From contig JAAUYY010000148.1 in assembly GCA_014804865.1 (NCBI GenBank), positions 1 through 6,201 on the forward strand: 6,201 nt of DNA, given 5' to 3'. The translations under genes were made by a program, and so were the position numbers. This stretch comes from Desulfovibrio sp. Lineage in GTDB: Bacteria > Desulfobacterota > Desulfovibrionia > Desulfovibrionales > Desulfovibrionaceae. This document shows, in pieces, positions 1-6,201 of the stretch (position 1 is the first letter of the stretch; each line of letters starts with the position of its first letter). The notes under the pieces are model-generated. The model was not told the DNA's origin. It worked only from the letters and a program-made list of their open reading frames with translations, and ran no database searches.

Positions 1-39
1 AACTTTACGAAAAATTTAAAAAAAGATAAAGTCCGCGAC

Positions 40-1023
40 ATGACAAAAAATCATCCCATCCTGATCGGACCTCTAGCCATAGCGGCGCTGGCGGTCGCCT
101 TTTGCGTCTGGACAGCCTTTGGGAACGACGTGAATATCTGCGTGACGACCGGATGCTCCCTTTATCAGGATTTCAGCGTCTTCGGCGTCTCCATGTGGTG
201 GATCGGTTGCGGCGCTTTTCTTGTTCTGTGCGCGTGCGCCCTATTTGGCCAGGCCGCCCTTGGAAAGATACTTGCCGCCATCTTTTTGTGGGGAGACGCC
301 TGTCTGCTTATTCTCATGGCGACCACGTCGCCATGCGTAAGTTGTCTCGTCGCCGCGTTGTTCTTCGGGCTAAGCTATTACGCGTTCAGGATCGCCTTTT
401 ATTCGTCGCCCCTTCGCCCCAAGCCCGCCTTTCCCTGGGGCGACGCTCTTCTAAAGCGCGTCTGGTTTGTGTTCTTCGTAATAAATCTGGGTCTTGTCTT
501 GCGCTCCCAACTCAATGTTTGGCCTATTCTCGACGAAGGCGACGCCCGCGCAAGAATGTTTTTCTCTCTCTCCTGTCCGCGCTGTCTGGAAAGCGTTTCC
601 GCGCTCTCTGGCAGAATAGACATCGCCTACTATCCCATAGCTGAAAACGACGAGGATCTTTTTCGCATAGCCGCCATGAAGCGCCTCATAGACGAAGGAG
701 CCAACGTCTCCGAAGCTCTCGCCCAGACGAGGGATGTCGCCCCGGGGAGCTATCTCTCAAGCTTCGCGCCGGAAGCCTTGCTTTTGAGGTTCAGGTTGTT
801 GCGCAATAAAGCCTATGTGTTGCAGTCCGGTTCGCAGGGCGTTCCATTCTTCGAATATTACGGAGTTCCGCCGGACGTTCTCGAGAGGATCAAGGACGCG
901 CGCAAGCCCGCCCGTAAGGAACAGACGCCCGAAGTTGGCAAAAGCGACGCGTTGCCCCCCGAAATACTCGATTCTGGGCAATGCGTAGGGAATCAGCCTT
1001 GCCCTCCGGCGGAAGCGTTTTAA
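40..1023 (+). CDS. VKOR-like membrane oxidoreductase fused to a periplasmic thioredoxin-like domain
   Basis: Probable disulfide-forming enzyme, 327 residues. By analogy with bacterial VKOR-thioredoxin fusions it would oxidise its own thioredoxin domain and pass the electrons to a membrane quinone. Hydrophobic helices lie near residues 7-27, 49-69, 75-95, 97-117 and 139-157. The first periplasmic loop carries Cys34 and Cys39 (C-x4-C), followed by a VKOR-like F-S-V-F-G-V stretch. The start of helix 4 carries Cys99-x2-Cys102 (SPCVSC). Basic residues R117, R126 and K128 in the loop after helix 4 fit a cytoplasmic side, which puts residues 158-327 in the periplasm. That part has a thioredoxin-type CPRC motif (179-182), a helical insertion, and a likely cis-proline at Gly-Val-Pro269. 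The tail adds Cys315 and Cys321. The start is uncertain: no clear Shine-Dalgarno site precedes ATG 40, and the frame is open to base 1. Met40 is favoured because the first membrane helix follows at once. The domain calls are fairly firm; quinone coupling is inferred. Confidence 0.75.
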   Translation: MTKNHPILIGPLAIAALAVAFCVWTAFGNDVNICVTTGCSLYQDFSVFGVSMWWIGCGAFLVLCACALFGQAALGKILAAIFLWGDACLLILMATTSPCVSCLVAALFFGLSYYAFRIAFYSSPLRPKPAFPWGDALLKRVWFVFFVINLGLVLRSQLNVWPILDEGDARARMFFSLSCPRCLESVSALSGRIDIAYYPIAENDEDLFRIAAMKRLIDEGANVSEALAQTRDVAPGSYLSSFAPEALLLRFRLLRNKAYVLQSGSQGVPFFEYYGVPPDVLERIKDARKPARKEQTPEVGKSDALPPEILDSGQCVGNQPCPPAEAF

Positions 1024-1027
1024 TTTA

Positions 1028-1056
1028 TTGTCTGACTCGCGACTTCTTTTTATCAT
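1028..1056 (+). promoter_or_regulatory. Candidate sigma-70 promoter for the ppiD-glmS-rimO unit
   Basis: TTGTCT (1028-1033, 4 of 6 matches to TTGACA) and TATCAT (1051-1056, 5 of 6 matches to TATAAT) are separated by exactly 17 bases. They lie in the AT-rich 80-base gap between the VKOR-like gene and ppiD, and transcription would start near 1063, about 40 bases ahead of the ppiD start codon. This gap is the only sizeable one in the window, which supports a transcription start here. The call is by consensus match only, and I see no operator-like palindrome that would suggest a regulator. Confidence 0.4.
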
Positions 1057-1092
1057 TTAGCGACGTTCGCTTGCCCAGTTTAAATTAATATT

Positions 1093-1096
1093 GGAG
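1093..1096 (+). promoter_or_regulatory. Shine-Dalgarno site of ppiD
   Basis: GGAG lies 7 bases ahead of ATG 1104 in an otherwise AT-rich leader. It fixes the ppiD start, which also gives the expected short cytoplasmic N-terminus before the membrane anchor. Confidence 0.75.
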
Positions 1097-1103
1097 ATAC
1101 TTC

Positions 1104-3020
1104 ATGCTCGAATATATCCGCTCCAGCGCTCAATCCTTCGGCGTAAAGCTGGCCTTTGGAATAATTATCCTGGTATTTGTCTTTTGGGGTATCGGCAATT
1201 TCAATGATCGAGACTATTCGAATGTTGTGGCTGTGGTAAACGGCGAGCCCATAGTGGCCATGGAGTTTGAAAAGGCCTATCAGAGCGCCGAGGAATTCAT
1301 GTTGCGGAATAATCCCGGTCTGACTCGCGAGGATCTGGTCAGGGAGCATCTTGGCCGCGAAGTTTTGCGAGATCTGATCCAGGAGACGCTTCTCGCTCAA
1401 GAGGCGAGAAGGACGGGATTAACCGTCGATCCCATCGAGCTTCGCAAGGAAGTTGAAAAAATTCAGGCTTTTCAGAACGACCAGGGCAAATTCGATCCCG
1501 AAGTCTATAAGCGGGTATTGTCCGCGCAAAGAATGACTCCCGCAGAGTACGAAAAAGGCTTGTCCAATCAGATATTGCGGGAAAAGATGTTTACTCTGCT
1601 GACCGCGCCGGTATGGATCGATCCGGAAGAGGCCGCGCGAATGTTTAATTTCCTGCGCGAGAAGAGAATCGTTAATTATTATTTTATTCCCGCGTCCCGT
1701 TTTGACGGGCAGGTAAAAATTGACGAGAAAGAAGCGCGAGCCTGGTACGACGAGCATCCCGACGCTTTCGCGATACCGCCGGCCGTCGAATTGGAATATA
1801 TAGCGGTCAGACCGGAGGCTTTAGTCAAGAAAGAAGAGCTTGACGAAGGCGCGGCTCGGGCGTGGTACGAAGCGAATATTAAAAATTTCGTTTTGCCGGA
1901 AAGGGCGAAGGCTTCTCATATTCTCGTTCGCGTCGCGCCCGACGCCGACGACGAAACCTTCAAGGCGGCGCTGGATCGCATACGGGAAGCGCGGAAGCTG
2001 CTGGACGAAGGCGTTCCTTTCGCGACGGTCGCGGACTCTTTTAATACAGACAACGCGGCGGGCCCAGGCGGAGAGCTGGGCTGGATAAGCAGGGGAGAGA
2101 CAGTTCCGCCTTTTGAGGACGCTCTATTCGCCCTTGAGCCTGGCGCAATATCCGAGGTAATCCGCACTCCATTCGGGTTGCATCTTATCTATCTGCAAGA
2201 GAAGGCGGAGGGCGGCCAGAAGCCTTTTGAGGAAGCCAAGGACGCGGCCTACGCCGCCCTGGCTTTCGAAGCCGGATCAGAAAAACTTCACGACGCGCTC
2301 GATACTCTTATCGAGGATAATATCCTTAATAAGCCCCTTGCCGAAAGCGCGGCTAAATTCGGACTTGAAGCCGTTAAGACTCAAAAGATGGATCAGGCCG
2401 CGCTGGTCAAGGAACTCGGCGTAAGCGAAGAGGGAGCGAAATCTCTCCTTGAAACGCCGCCTAACGCTCCTCTGGATTCGGCTCTGGAAGCCGGCGAAAA
2501 ATACATAGTCGCCCGCGTAGTTGCCGCCCATCCCGCGGGCGTCAAGCCCTTCGATGAAGTAAGAGACGAAATTGAAAAAAATCTCAAGAGCGCTAAGACT
2601 CTCGAGCTGGCCATTAGCGAGGCTAAAGACGCGCTCGCAAAATTCCGGGACGAGCCTTTTGACGAAGCGCGGGAAAAAAACAATATAATCACCACTCAAC
2701 CAATCGAGCGCGGCGGAACGATCAAGGATTTCGCTCCCGATCCCGAACTTAATACTGTCATCTTCGATACCAGACCCGGCCAATGGGCGCCGACCGCTTA
2801 TACGGAACAGGACGAGCAGGGCCCGGGCGCGATGATTGTTCGCGTGGAAAGAGTCTTGCCGCCCAAGCCGGAAGAGTTCGCGGAAGTCGAAGAGGTTATG
2901 ACTACTTCCGCGAAACAGAATCGCAAACAGGCCATGTTCCAGTTTTTTATGAACAATCTTGGAAACAAGGCCAAAATAGAAATTACAAATCAGAATTTTA
3001 TCGATCGCGTCGGACGATAG
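1104..3020 (+). CDS. ppiD: PpiD-type membrane-anchored periplasmic folding factor (parvulin peptidyl-prolyl isomerase)
   Basis: Folding factor of 638 residues (E. coli PpiD is about 620) that would be tethered at the inner membrane and assist newly exported proteins in the periplasm. Residues 1-14 form a short basic cytoplasmic tail and about 16-31 a single uncleaved membrane anchor. A SurA-like N-terminal chaperone region spans roughly 36-170. A paired repeat follows: the D-E-x-x-A-R-A-W-Y motif occurs at 207-215 and 247-255, exactly 40 residues apart, a layout also found in PpiD relatives. The parvulin domain covers about 267-366, with Ser-His272-Ile-Leu, the G-G-E-L-G-W signature at 322-327 and Phe-Gly-Leu-His360. 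By alignment by eye, Asp316 takes the place of the Pin1 catalytic cysteine, as in many bacterial parvulins, so the domain may be catalytically competent. The rest (about 370-638) is charged and helical, as in the family. It sits 27 bases ahead of glmS, probably in the same operon. Confidence 0.9.
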   Translation: MLEYIRSSAQSFGVKLAFGIIILVFVFWGIGNFNDRDYSNVVAVVNGEPIVAMEFEKAYQSAEEFMLRNNPGLTREDLVREHLGREVLRDLIQETLLAQEARRTGLTVDPIELRKEVEKIQAFQNDQGKFDPEVYKRVLSAQRMTPAEYEKGLSNQILREKMFTLLTAPVWIDPEEAARMFNFLREKRIVNYYFIPASRFDGQVKIDEKEARAWYDEHPDAFAIPPAVELEYIAVRPEALVKKEELDEGAARAWYEANIKNFVLPERAKASHILVRVAPDADDETFKAALDRIREARKLLDEGVPFATVADSFNTDNAAGPGGELGWISRGETVPPFEDALFALEPGAISEVIRTPFGLHLIYLQEKAEGGQKPFEEAKDAAYAALAFEAGSEKLHDALDTLIEDNILNKPLAESAAKFGLEAVKTQKMDQAALVKELGVSEEGAKSLLETPPNAPLDSALEAGEKYIVARVVAAHPAGVKPFDEVRDEIEKNLKSAKTLELAISEAKDALAKFRDEPFDEAREKNNIITTQPIERGGTIKDFAPDPELNTVIFDTRPGQWAPTAYTEQDEQGPGAMIVRVERVLPPKPEEFAEVEEVMTTSAKQNRKQAMFQFFMNNLGNKAKIEITNQNFIDRVGR

Positions 3021-3036
3021 CGAGACGGGATTTTTC

Positions 3037-3040
3037 GGAG
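3037..3040 (+). promoter_or_regulatory. Shine-Dalgarno site of glmS
   Basis: GGAG lies 7 bases ahead of ATG 3048, inside the 27-base gap after the ppiD stop. It confirms the start that places Cys2 directly after the initiator methionine, as GlmS requires. Confidence 0.75.
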
Positions 3041-3047
3041 CGAAGCC

Positions 3048-4874
3048 ATGTGCGGCATTATCGGATACATAGGACATAGACCCGCTTTGCCGGTTGTTAT
3101 CGAGGGTTTGCGGAGACTGGAATATCGCGGCTACGATTCGGCGGGCGTGGCCTGGATGACGCCCGGGAAAATCAATATAGCCCGCGCTTCCGGCAAATTG
3201 CGCGCTCTGGAAGAAAAGTTGACGGCGATGCCGGCGATCACCTCCATGTGCGCCATGGGCCATACCCGCTGGGCCACTCATGGCGAACCGGTCGAGCGCA
3301 ACGCCCATCCCCATCGATCCAACGATTCCACACTGGCTATTGTGCATAACGGGATTATCGAGAATTATCGGGAATTGAAGAAATATTTGCTCGAACGCGG
3401 GCATGAATTCTATTCGGAAACGGATACCGAAGTTCTCGTGAACCTGATTGCGGAGCGTCGCAAAACGGAGCCGGATTTATTGAGCGCGTTCGCCGCGGCT
3501 CTCTCAGAAGCCAAAGGAGCCTACGCCGTCTGTCTGATGTCTTCCGAAGCTCCCGACGTTATCTACGCCGCGCGTATGTCGGCGCCGCTAATCGTAGGGC
3601 TGGGCTCGGGCGAAAATTTTATCGCCTCCGATATACCCGCCTTTCTCCCTTATACGCGGGAAGCGATGTTTATCGAGGATGGGGAAATTGTCCGAGCGAC
3701 CGCTTCGTCTCTGGAAGTCATGGGATTGCGCGACTTAAAACCTGTCCAAAAGGAAAGGCACGCAATTCAATGGAATTTGCAGGACGCCCAAAAGGACGGC
3801 TACAAACATTTTATGATCAAGGAGATCTTCGAACAGCCCCGCGTCATCAGGGACGCCATGACCGGCAGGGCCGAGGAAGCGGACGGCGACGTAAGGATCC
3901 CCGAGCTTGAGAATGCGCCGATCCCCGCGAAAATTCGCATAGTGGCTTGCGGCACATCCTATCACGCCGGACTCTGGGGGAAGGCGCTCATCGAAAATTT
4001 TGCCAATATTCCCGTCGAGGCCGAAATCGCCTCCGAATTTCGCTATAAAGAAAAATTTCTTCGCGAGCCGGGCGAATTCGCGTTGCTTATAAGTCAGAGC
4101 GGCGAGACAGCCGATACCTTGGCCGCGCTCCGAATCATGAAAGAAATGGGAGTTCCGACCGTCGGGCTTTGCAATGTCGTTGGCTCATCGATCGCGAGGG
4201 AGGCTGATTACACAATTTTTACGCAGGCCGGCCCGGAAATAAGCGTCGCCTCCACAAAGGCCATGACCAGCCAAATGATCTGTCTCGCTCTTCTCGCCCT
4301 TTATTGGGGCGAACGCAAGGGAACGCTTGAAAGATCCGCGATCAGGAAAGCGCTTAACACGCTTTTCTCCCTGCCCGCGGCGCTCGACGATAATCTTCCA
4401 GAAATGAGAAAAAAGGCTAAAGAGCTCGCGAAGAAATACGCCAACTTTCATAATTTCTTTTATCTTGGCCGCGGCGTCGGTTTTCCGCTCGCCCTGGAGG
4501 GCGCCTTGAAGCTCAAGGAGCTATCCTATATACACGCGGAAGGATACGCGTCGGGAGAAATGAAACACGGGCCAATCGCCCTGATTGATCCGGAATTTCC
4601 CACTTTCGCCATCGCCCTGGATGACAATTTGCTCGAGAAAGTGAAGTCCAATATCGAGGAAGCTATTTCGCGCGGAGGCAAAGTTATCGCTCTGGCCAAT
4701 CAGGCGACGATCGCCAAGGCTACAGACACCTGGATTATTCCCCGGATTGACGGAGCTTTCTCCGCTTTTATGGCTTTGCCCGCGCTTCAGCTATTTAGCT
4801 ACGAAGTGGCCGATTATTTGGGCAAGGACGTGGATCAGCCGCGAAATCTAGCCAAAAGCGTAACGGTGGAATAG
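3048..4874 (+). CDS. glmS: Glutamine--fructose-6-phosphate aminotransferase (isomerizing), glucosamine-6-phosphate synthase
   Basis: Cytoplasmic enzyme that makes glucosamine-6-phosphate from fructose-6-phosphate and glutamine, the first committed step towards UDP-GlcNAc for peptidoglycan and LPS. At 608 residues it is full length (E. coli 609). The N-terminal glutaminase domain (about 1-220) begins M-C-G-I-I-G. Cys2 becomes the catalytic N-terminal cysteine once Met1 is removed. The domain also shows R-L-E-Y-R-G-Y-D-S-A-G (23-33), H-T-R-W-A-T-H-G (72-79), H-N-G (100-102) and the Asp126 region. Two sugar-isomerase (SIS) domains follow: the first with C-G-T-S (301-304) and S-Q-S-G-E-T (349-354), the second with K488, E491 and K-H507-G-P. 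The usual C-terminal tail D-Q-P-R-N-L-A-K603-S-V-T-V-E is intact. All expected catalytic residues are present. There is no room for a glmS ribozyme in the 27-base leader gap, so expression probably follows ppiD; feedback control cannot be judged here. Confidence 0.97.
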   Translation: MCGIIGYIGHRPALPVVIEGLRRLEYRGYDSAGVAWMTPGKINIARASGKLRALEEKLTAMPAITSMCAMGHTRWATHGEPVERNAHPHRSNDSTLAIVHNGIIENYRELKKYLLERGHEFYSETDTEVLVNLIAERRKTEPDLLSAFAAALSEAKGAYAVCLMSSEAPDVIYAARMSAPLIVGLGSGENFIASDIPAFLPYTREAMFIEDGEIVRATASSLEVMGLRDLKPVQKERHAIQWNLQDAQKDGYKHFMIKEIFEQPRVIRDAMTGRAEEADGDVRIPELENAPIPAKIRIVACGTSYHAGLWGKALIENFANIPVEAEIASEFRYKEKFLREPGEFALLISQSGETADTLAALRIMKEMGVPTVGLCNVVGSSIAREADYTIFTQAGPEISVASTKAMTSQMICLALLALYWGERKGTLERSAIRKALNTLFSLPAALDDNLPEMRKKAKELAKKYANFHNFFYLGRGVGFPLALEGALKLKELSYIHAEGYASGEMKHGPIALIDPEFPTFAIALDDNLLEKVKSNIEEAISRGGKVIALANQATIAKATDTWIIPRIDGAFSAFMALPALQLFSYEVADYLGKDVDQPRNLAKSVTVE

Positions 4875-4884
4875 TCGGATAACC

Positions 4885-5463
4885 ATGAAGCCGCTCTATC
4901 AGGGCAAGCTTGATTCCTTTTGCGCCGTTTACGCGGTATTAAATGGCTTGCGCCTTACTCATTCCCTGCGGGGAGCGAAAGCTCGGGACATTTTTAATGA
5001 CGCCCTGACAACTCTCGCCGCGAATCCCGAGTTGTTCAGACTTTTTCTCAGGCAGGAGACGGATTATATCGACATAGTCGATATGTTGCTGGCGATTCAG
5101 AAAAGGCGTATGCCCCTGGAGATCGTCAAGCCTTTCGCGCCGGACTCTACGCCGACTCTTGACGAAGTTTGGAGCGCCATTCAAGGTTGGATTGGTTCCG
5201 ACGCGTCCAAAAATCAGGGACGGGCTGTCGTTTTTCGCTTTTTCAGGTACGTCGCTCCGGGTAAGCCACCCCTAAATCGGCATTGGACGACCGCGGATTT
5301 TATAACAGACGATAATTTGCATCTCTTTGACTGTAGCCATGAGGCCGAGGCCATCCTTAATATCAAGAAAAAGAATTGCTCGGTTTCTACAGAAGATGTC
5401 AGCGCGGATCGGCTTGTGTATATACAGCCGGACAGCGTAAGATTTTTGCGTTTGCCTATATGA
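4885..5463 (+). CDS. Putative stand-alone papain-like (C39-like) cysteine peptidase, uncharacterised
   Basis: I do not recognise a named gene, but the 192-residue protein carries a plausible papain-fold active site in the standard order. Gln6 (possible oxyanion hole) and Cys13 sit in Y-Q-G-K-L-D-S-F-C-A-V-Y-A-V-L-N at the very N-terminus. His133 lies in R-H-W-T-T-A-D-F, and Asp149 in L-H-L-F-D, where the strand after the histidine is expected to place it. The middle (about 30-110) looks mainly helical. The catalytic cysteine is so close to the start that there is no signal peptide and no pro-region, and no membrane helix is visible, so it should act in the cytoplasm. Cleavage, deamidation or acyl transfer are all possible for this fold, and the substrate is unknown. 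It starts 10 bases after glmS with only a weak ribosome site (GGAT at 4877-4880) and ends 7 bases before rimO, so it is probably co-translated. Codon use looks like that of its neighbours, with no sign of recent transfer. Confidence 0.65.
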   Translation: MKPLYQGKLDSFCAVYAVLNGLRLTHSLRGAKARDIFNDALTTLAANPELFRLFLRQETDYIDIVDMLLAIQKRRMPLEIVKPFAPDSTPTLDEVWSAIQGWIGSDASKNQGRAVVFRFFRYVAPGKPPLNRHWTTADFITDDNLHLFDCSHEAEAILNIKKKNCSVSTEDVSADRLVYIQPDSVRFLRLPI

Positions 5464-5470
5464 GTCCCTC

Positions 5471-6201
5471 ATGTGTCATAGACCTTTGCCTGTCTGGTGC
5501 GTAAGCCTGGGATGCCCAAAAAATCGCGTCGATACCGAGAGAGCGCTCGGCTCGTTGGGCTTTCCCGCGAAGCTTGTCGCGACTCCCGGAAAAAGCAAGC
5601 TCGCTTTTATAAATACATGCGCCTTTATTGAACCCGCGGTTCGCGAGTCGATACGCGAGATAATAGATCTCGTAAAAACATGCTCGAAGCTCAAGTCCCC
5701 TCCCTTGATCGCGGTCGCGGGATGCCTTCCGGGCCGTTATGGCGTTGAGGAGCTCGCGCGGGAGTTTCCGGAAGTCGGCTTATGGCTCGAGCCCGCGTCG
5801 CAAGCCAAATGGCCGAGCATGATCGCTCAATGTCTCAATAGGGAGACAAACGGGCCGGATGGGCGACTAACGCCCGCCGGGGCATCGTACGCCTGGTTAA
5901 AGATTTGCGACGGTTGCGATCATAAATGTTCTTTTTGCGCGATTCCCTCCATTCGGGGAAAGTTCCAGTCGGAACGCCGCGAAAGCCTCCTTTCCGAAGC
6001 CCGCGAACTTGTTTCTCGAGGCGTAAAGGAACTGATCCTTGTCGGCCAGGACATTACCGCTTGGGGTAAGGATTTGGGGCCGGGAGAGGGCGATTTAATC
6101 TCTCTTCTTGGCGAACTGGCGGGACTCGAGGGCTTGCGCTGGTTGCGCGCTCTCTACCTCTACCCAGGCGCCGTTACGAAAAACTTTGTAAAATCGATTT
6201 C
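5471..6201 (+). CDS. rimO: Ribosomal protein S12 methylthiotransferase RimO (N-terminal part, cut by window end)
   Basis: Radical-SAM iron-sulfur enzyme that adds a methylthio group to a conserved aspartate of ribosomal protein S12 (Asp89 in E. coli numbering). The window holds 243 complete codons, a little over half of the usual 430-440. The N-terminal UPF0004 domain supplies three cluster cysteines: Cys15 (S-L-G-C-P-K-N), Cys50 (I-N-T-C-A-F-I) and Cys85 (A-G-C-L-P-G-R-Y). The radical-SAM cluster is Cys149-x3-Cys153-x2-Cys156, in C-D-H-K-C-S-F-C followed by A-I-P-S-I-R-G-K. The stretch L-Y-L-Y-P (residues 229-233) is typical of RimO rather than the tRNA enzyme MiaB. The start was chosen because the conserved S-L-G-C-P motif follows within a dozen residues. 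No Shine-Dalgarno site stands ahead of it, so translation probably depends on the upstream gene, whose stop is 7 bases away. The frame is open to the last base; truncation is due only to the window edge. Confidence 0.95.
   Translation, partial: MCHRPLPVWCVSLGCPKNRVDTERALGSLGFPAKLVATPGKSKLAFINTCAFIEPAVRESIREIIDLVKTCSKLKSPPLIAVAGCLPGRYGVEELAREFPEVGLWLEPASQAKWPSMIAQCLNRETNGPDGRLTPAGASYAWLKICDGCDHKCSFCAIPSIRGKFQSERRESLLSEARELVSRGVKELILVGQDITAWGKDLGPGEGDLISLLGELAGLEGLRWLRALYLYPGAVTKNFVKSI

Noticed and set aside
102..644. A 180-codon + strand frame overlapping the VKOR-like gene
   Set aside because: Its product is extremely arginine-rich with no domain signal, typical of an out-of-frame reading, while the other frame gives clear membrane helices and redox motifs.
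1060..1070. Small inverted repeat GCGA-CGT-TCGC between the first gene and ppiD, considered as a terminator
   Set aside because: The stem is only 4 base pairs and is not followed by a run of T. The T-rich stretch at 1046-1051 precedes it and has no stable hairpin ahead of it.
3021..3047. Possible glmS ribozyme or riboswitch ahead of glmS
   Set aside because: The gap is only 27 bases and holds a normal Shine-Dalgarno site. A ribozyme would need well over 100 bases of leader, which here is ppiD coding sequence.
2277..3404. Long antisense reading frame of 375 codons spanning the end of ppiD and the start of glmS
   Set aside because: It is wholly antisense to two well-supported genes, has no Shine-Dalgarno site (the 16 bases ahead of its ATG read tttccgaatagaattc), and its protein shows no recognisable motif. 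Long antisense frames are expected where GCG, CGC and GAC codons dominate.
5460..5504. ATG overlapping the stop of the peptidase-like gene (ATGA), opening a 14-codon frame
   Set aside because: It has no ribosome site and runs out of frame across the rimO start. The rimO frame beginning at 5471 carries the conserved S-L-G-C-P-K-N motif, so this small frame is most likely chance.
5471..6201. MiaB (tRNA methylthiotransferase) as an alternative identity for the last gene
   Set aside because: The C-D-H-K-C-S-F-C-A-I-P-S-I-R-G-K stretch and the L-Y-L-Y-P motif fit RimO better than MiaB, which typically has a different sequence around the cluster.

Overview
The window looks like chromosomal DNA from a Gram-negative bacterium, most likely a member of the Desulfovibrionales / Desulfobacterota. 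This rests on family recognition, not on a search. The pointers are a PpiD-type periplasmic folding factor whose N-terminus looks Desulfovibrio-like, a VKOR-type (not DsbB-type) disulfide-forming protein, and a moderately GC-rich composition with heavy use of GCG, CGC and GAC codons. All five genes are on the + strand and coding density is very high. I see no mobile element, repeat array, tRNA or rRNA.

Layout: (1) 40-1023, an integral membrane protein with a VKOR-like four-helix redox core, a fifth membrane helix and a periplasmic thioredoxin-like domain (CPRC). (2) 1024-1103, an AT-rich gap of 80 bases with a plausible sigma-70 promoter and a good Shine-Dalgarno site. (3) 1104-3020, ppiD, a membrane-anchored parvulin-type folding factor. 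(4) 3048-4874, glmS, the glutamine-dependent glucosamine-6-phosphate synthase. (5) 4885-5463, a small stand-alone protein that I read as an undescribed papain-like (C39-like) cysteine peptidase, with Gln6, Cys13, His133 and Asp149. (6) 5471 to the window edge, the first 243 codons of rimO, the radical-SAM methylthiotransferase of ribosomal protein S12.

The genes from ppiD to rimO are separated by only 27, 10 and 7 bases and probably form one transcription unit starting at the promoter in the 1024-1103 gap. The first two genes share a theme: the VKOR-thioredoxin protein would make disulfides in the periplasm and PpiD would help newly exported proteins fold there. GlmS supplies the amino sugar for peptidoglycan and LPS. 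RimO modifies the ribosome. The peptidase-like protein is the odd one out: it has no signal peptide, so it should act in the cytoplasm, and its substrate is unknown. It and the VKOR-thioredoxin fusion are the most interesting items. Otherwise the region is housekeeping DNA.
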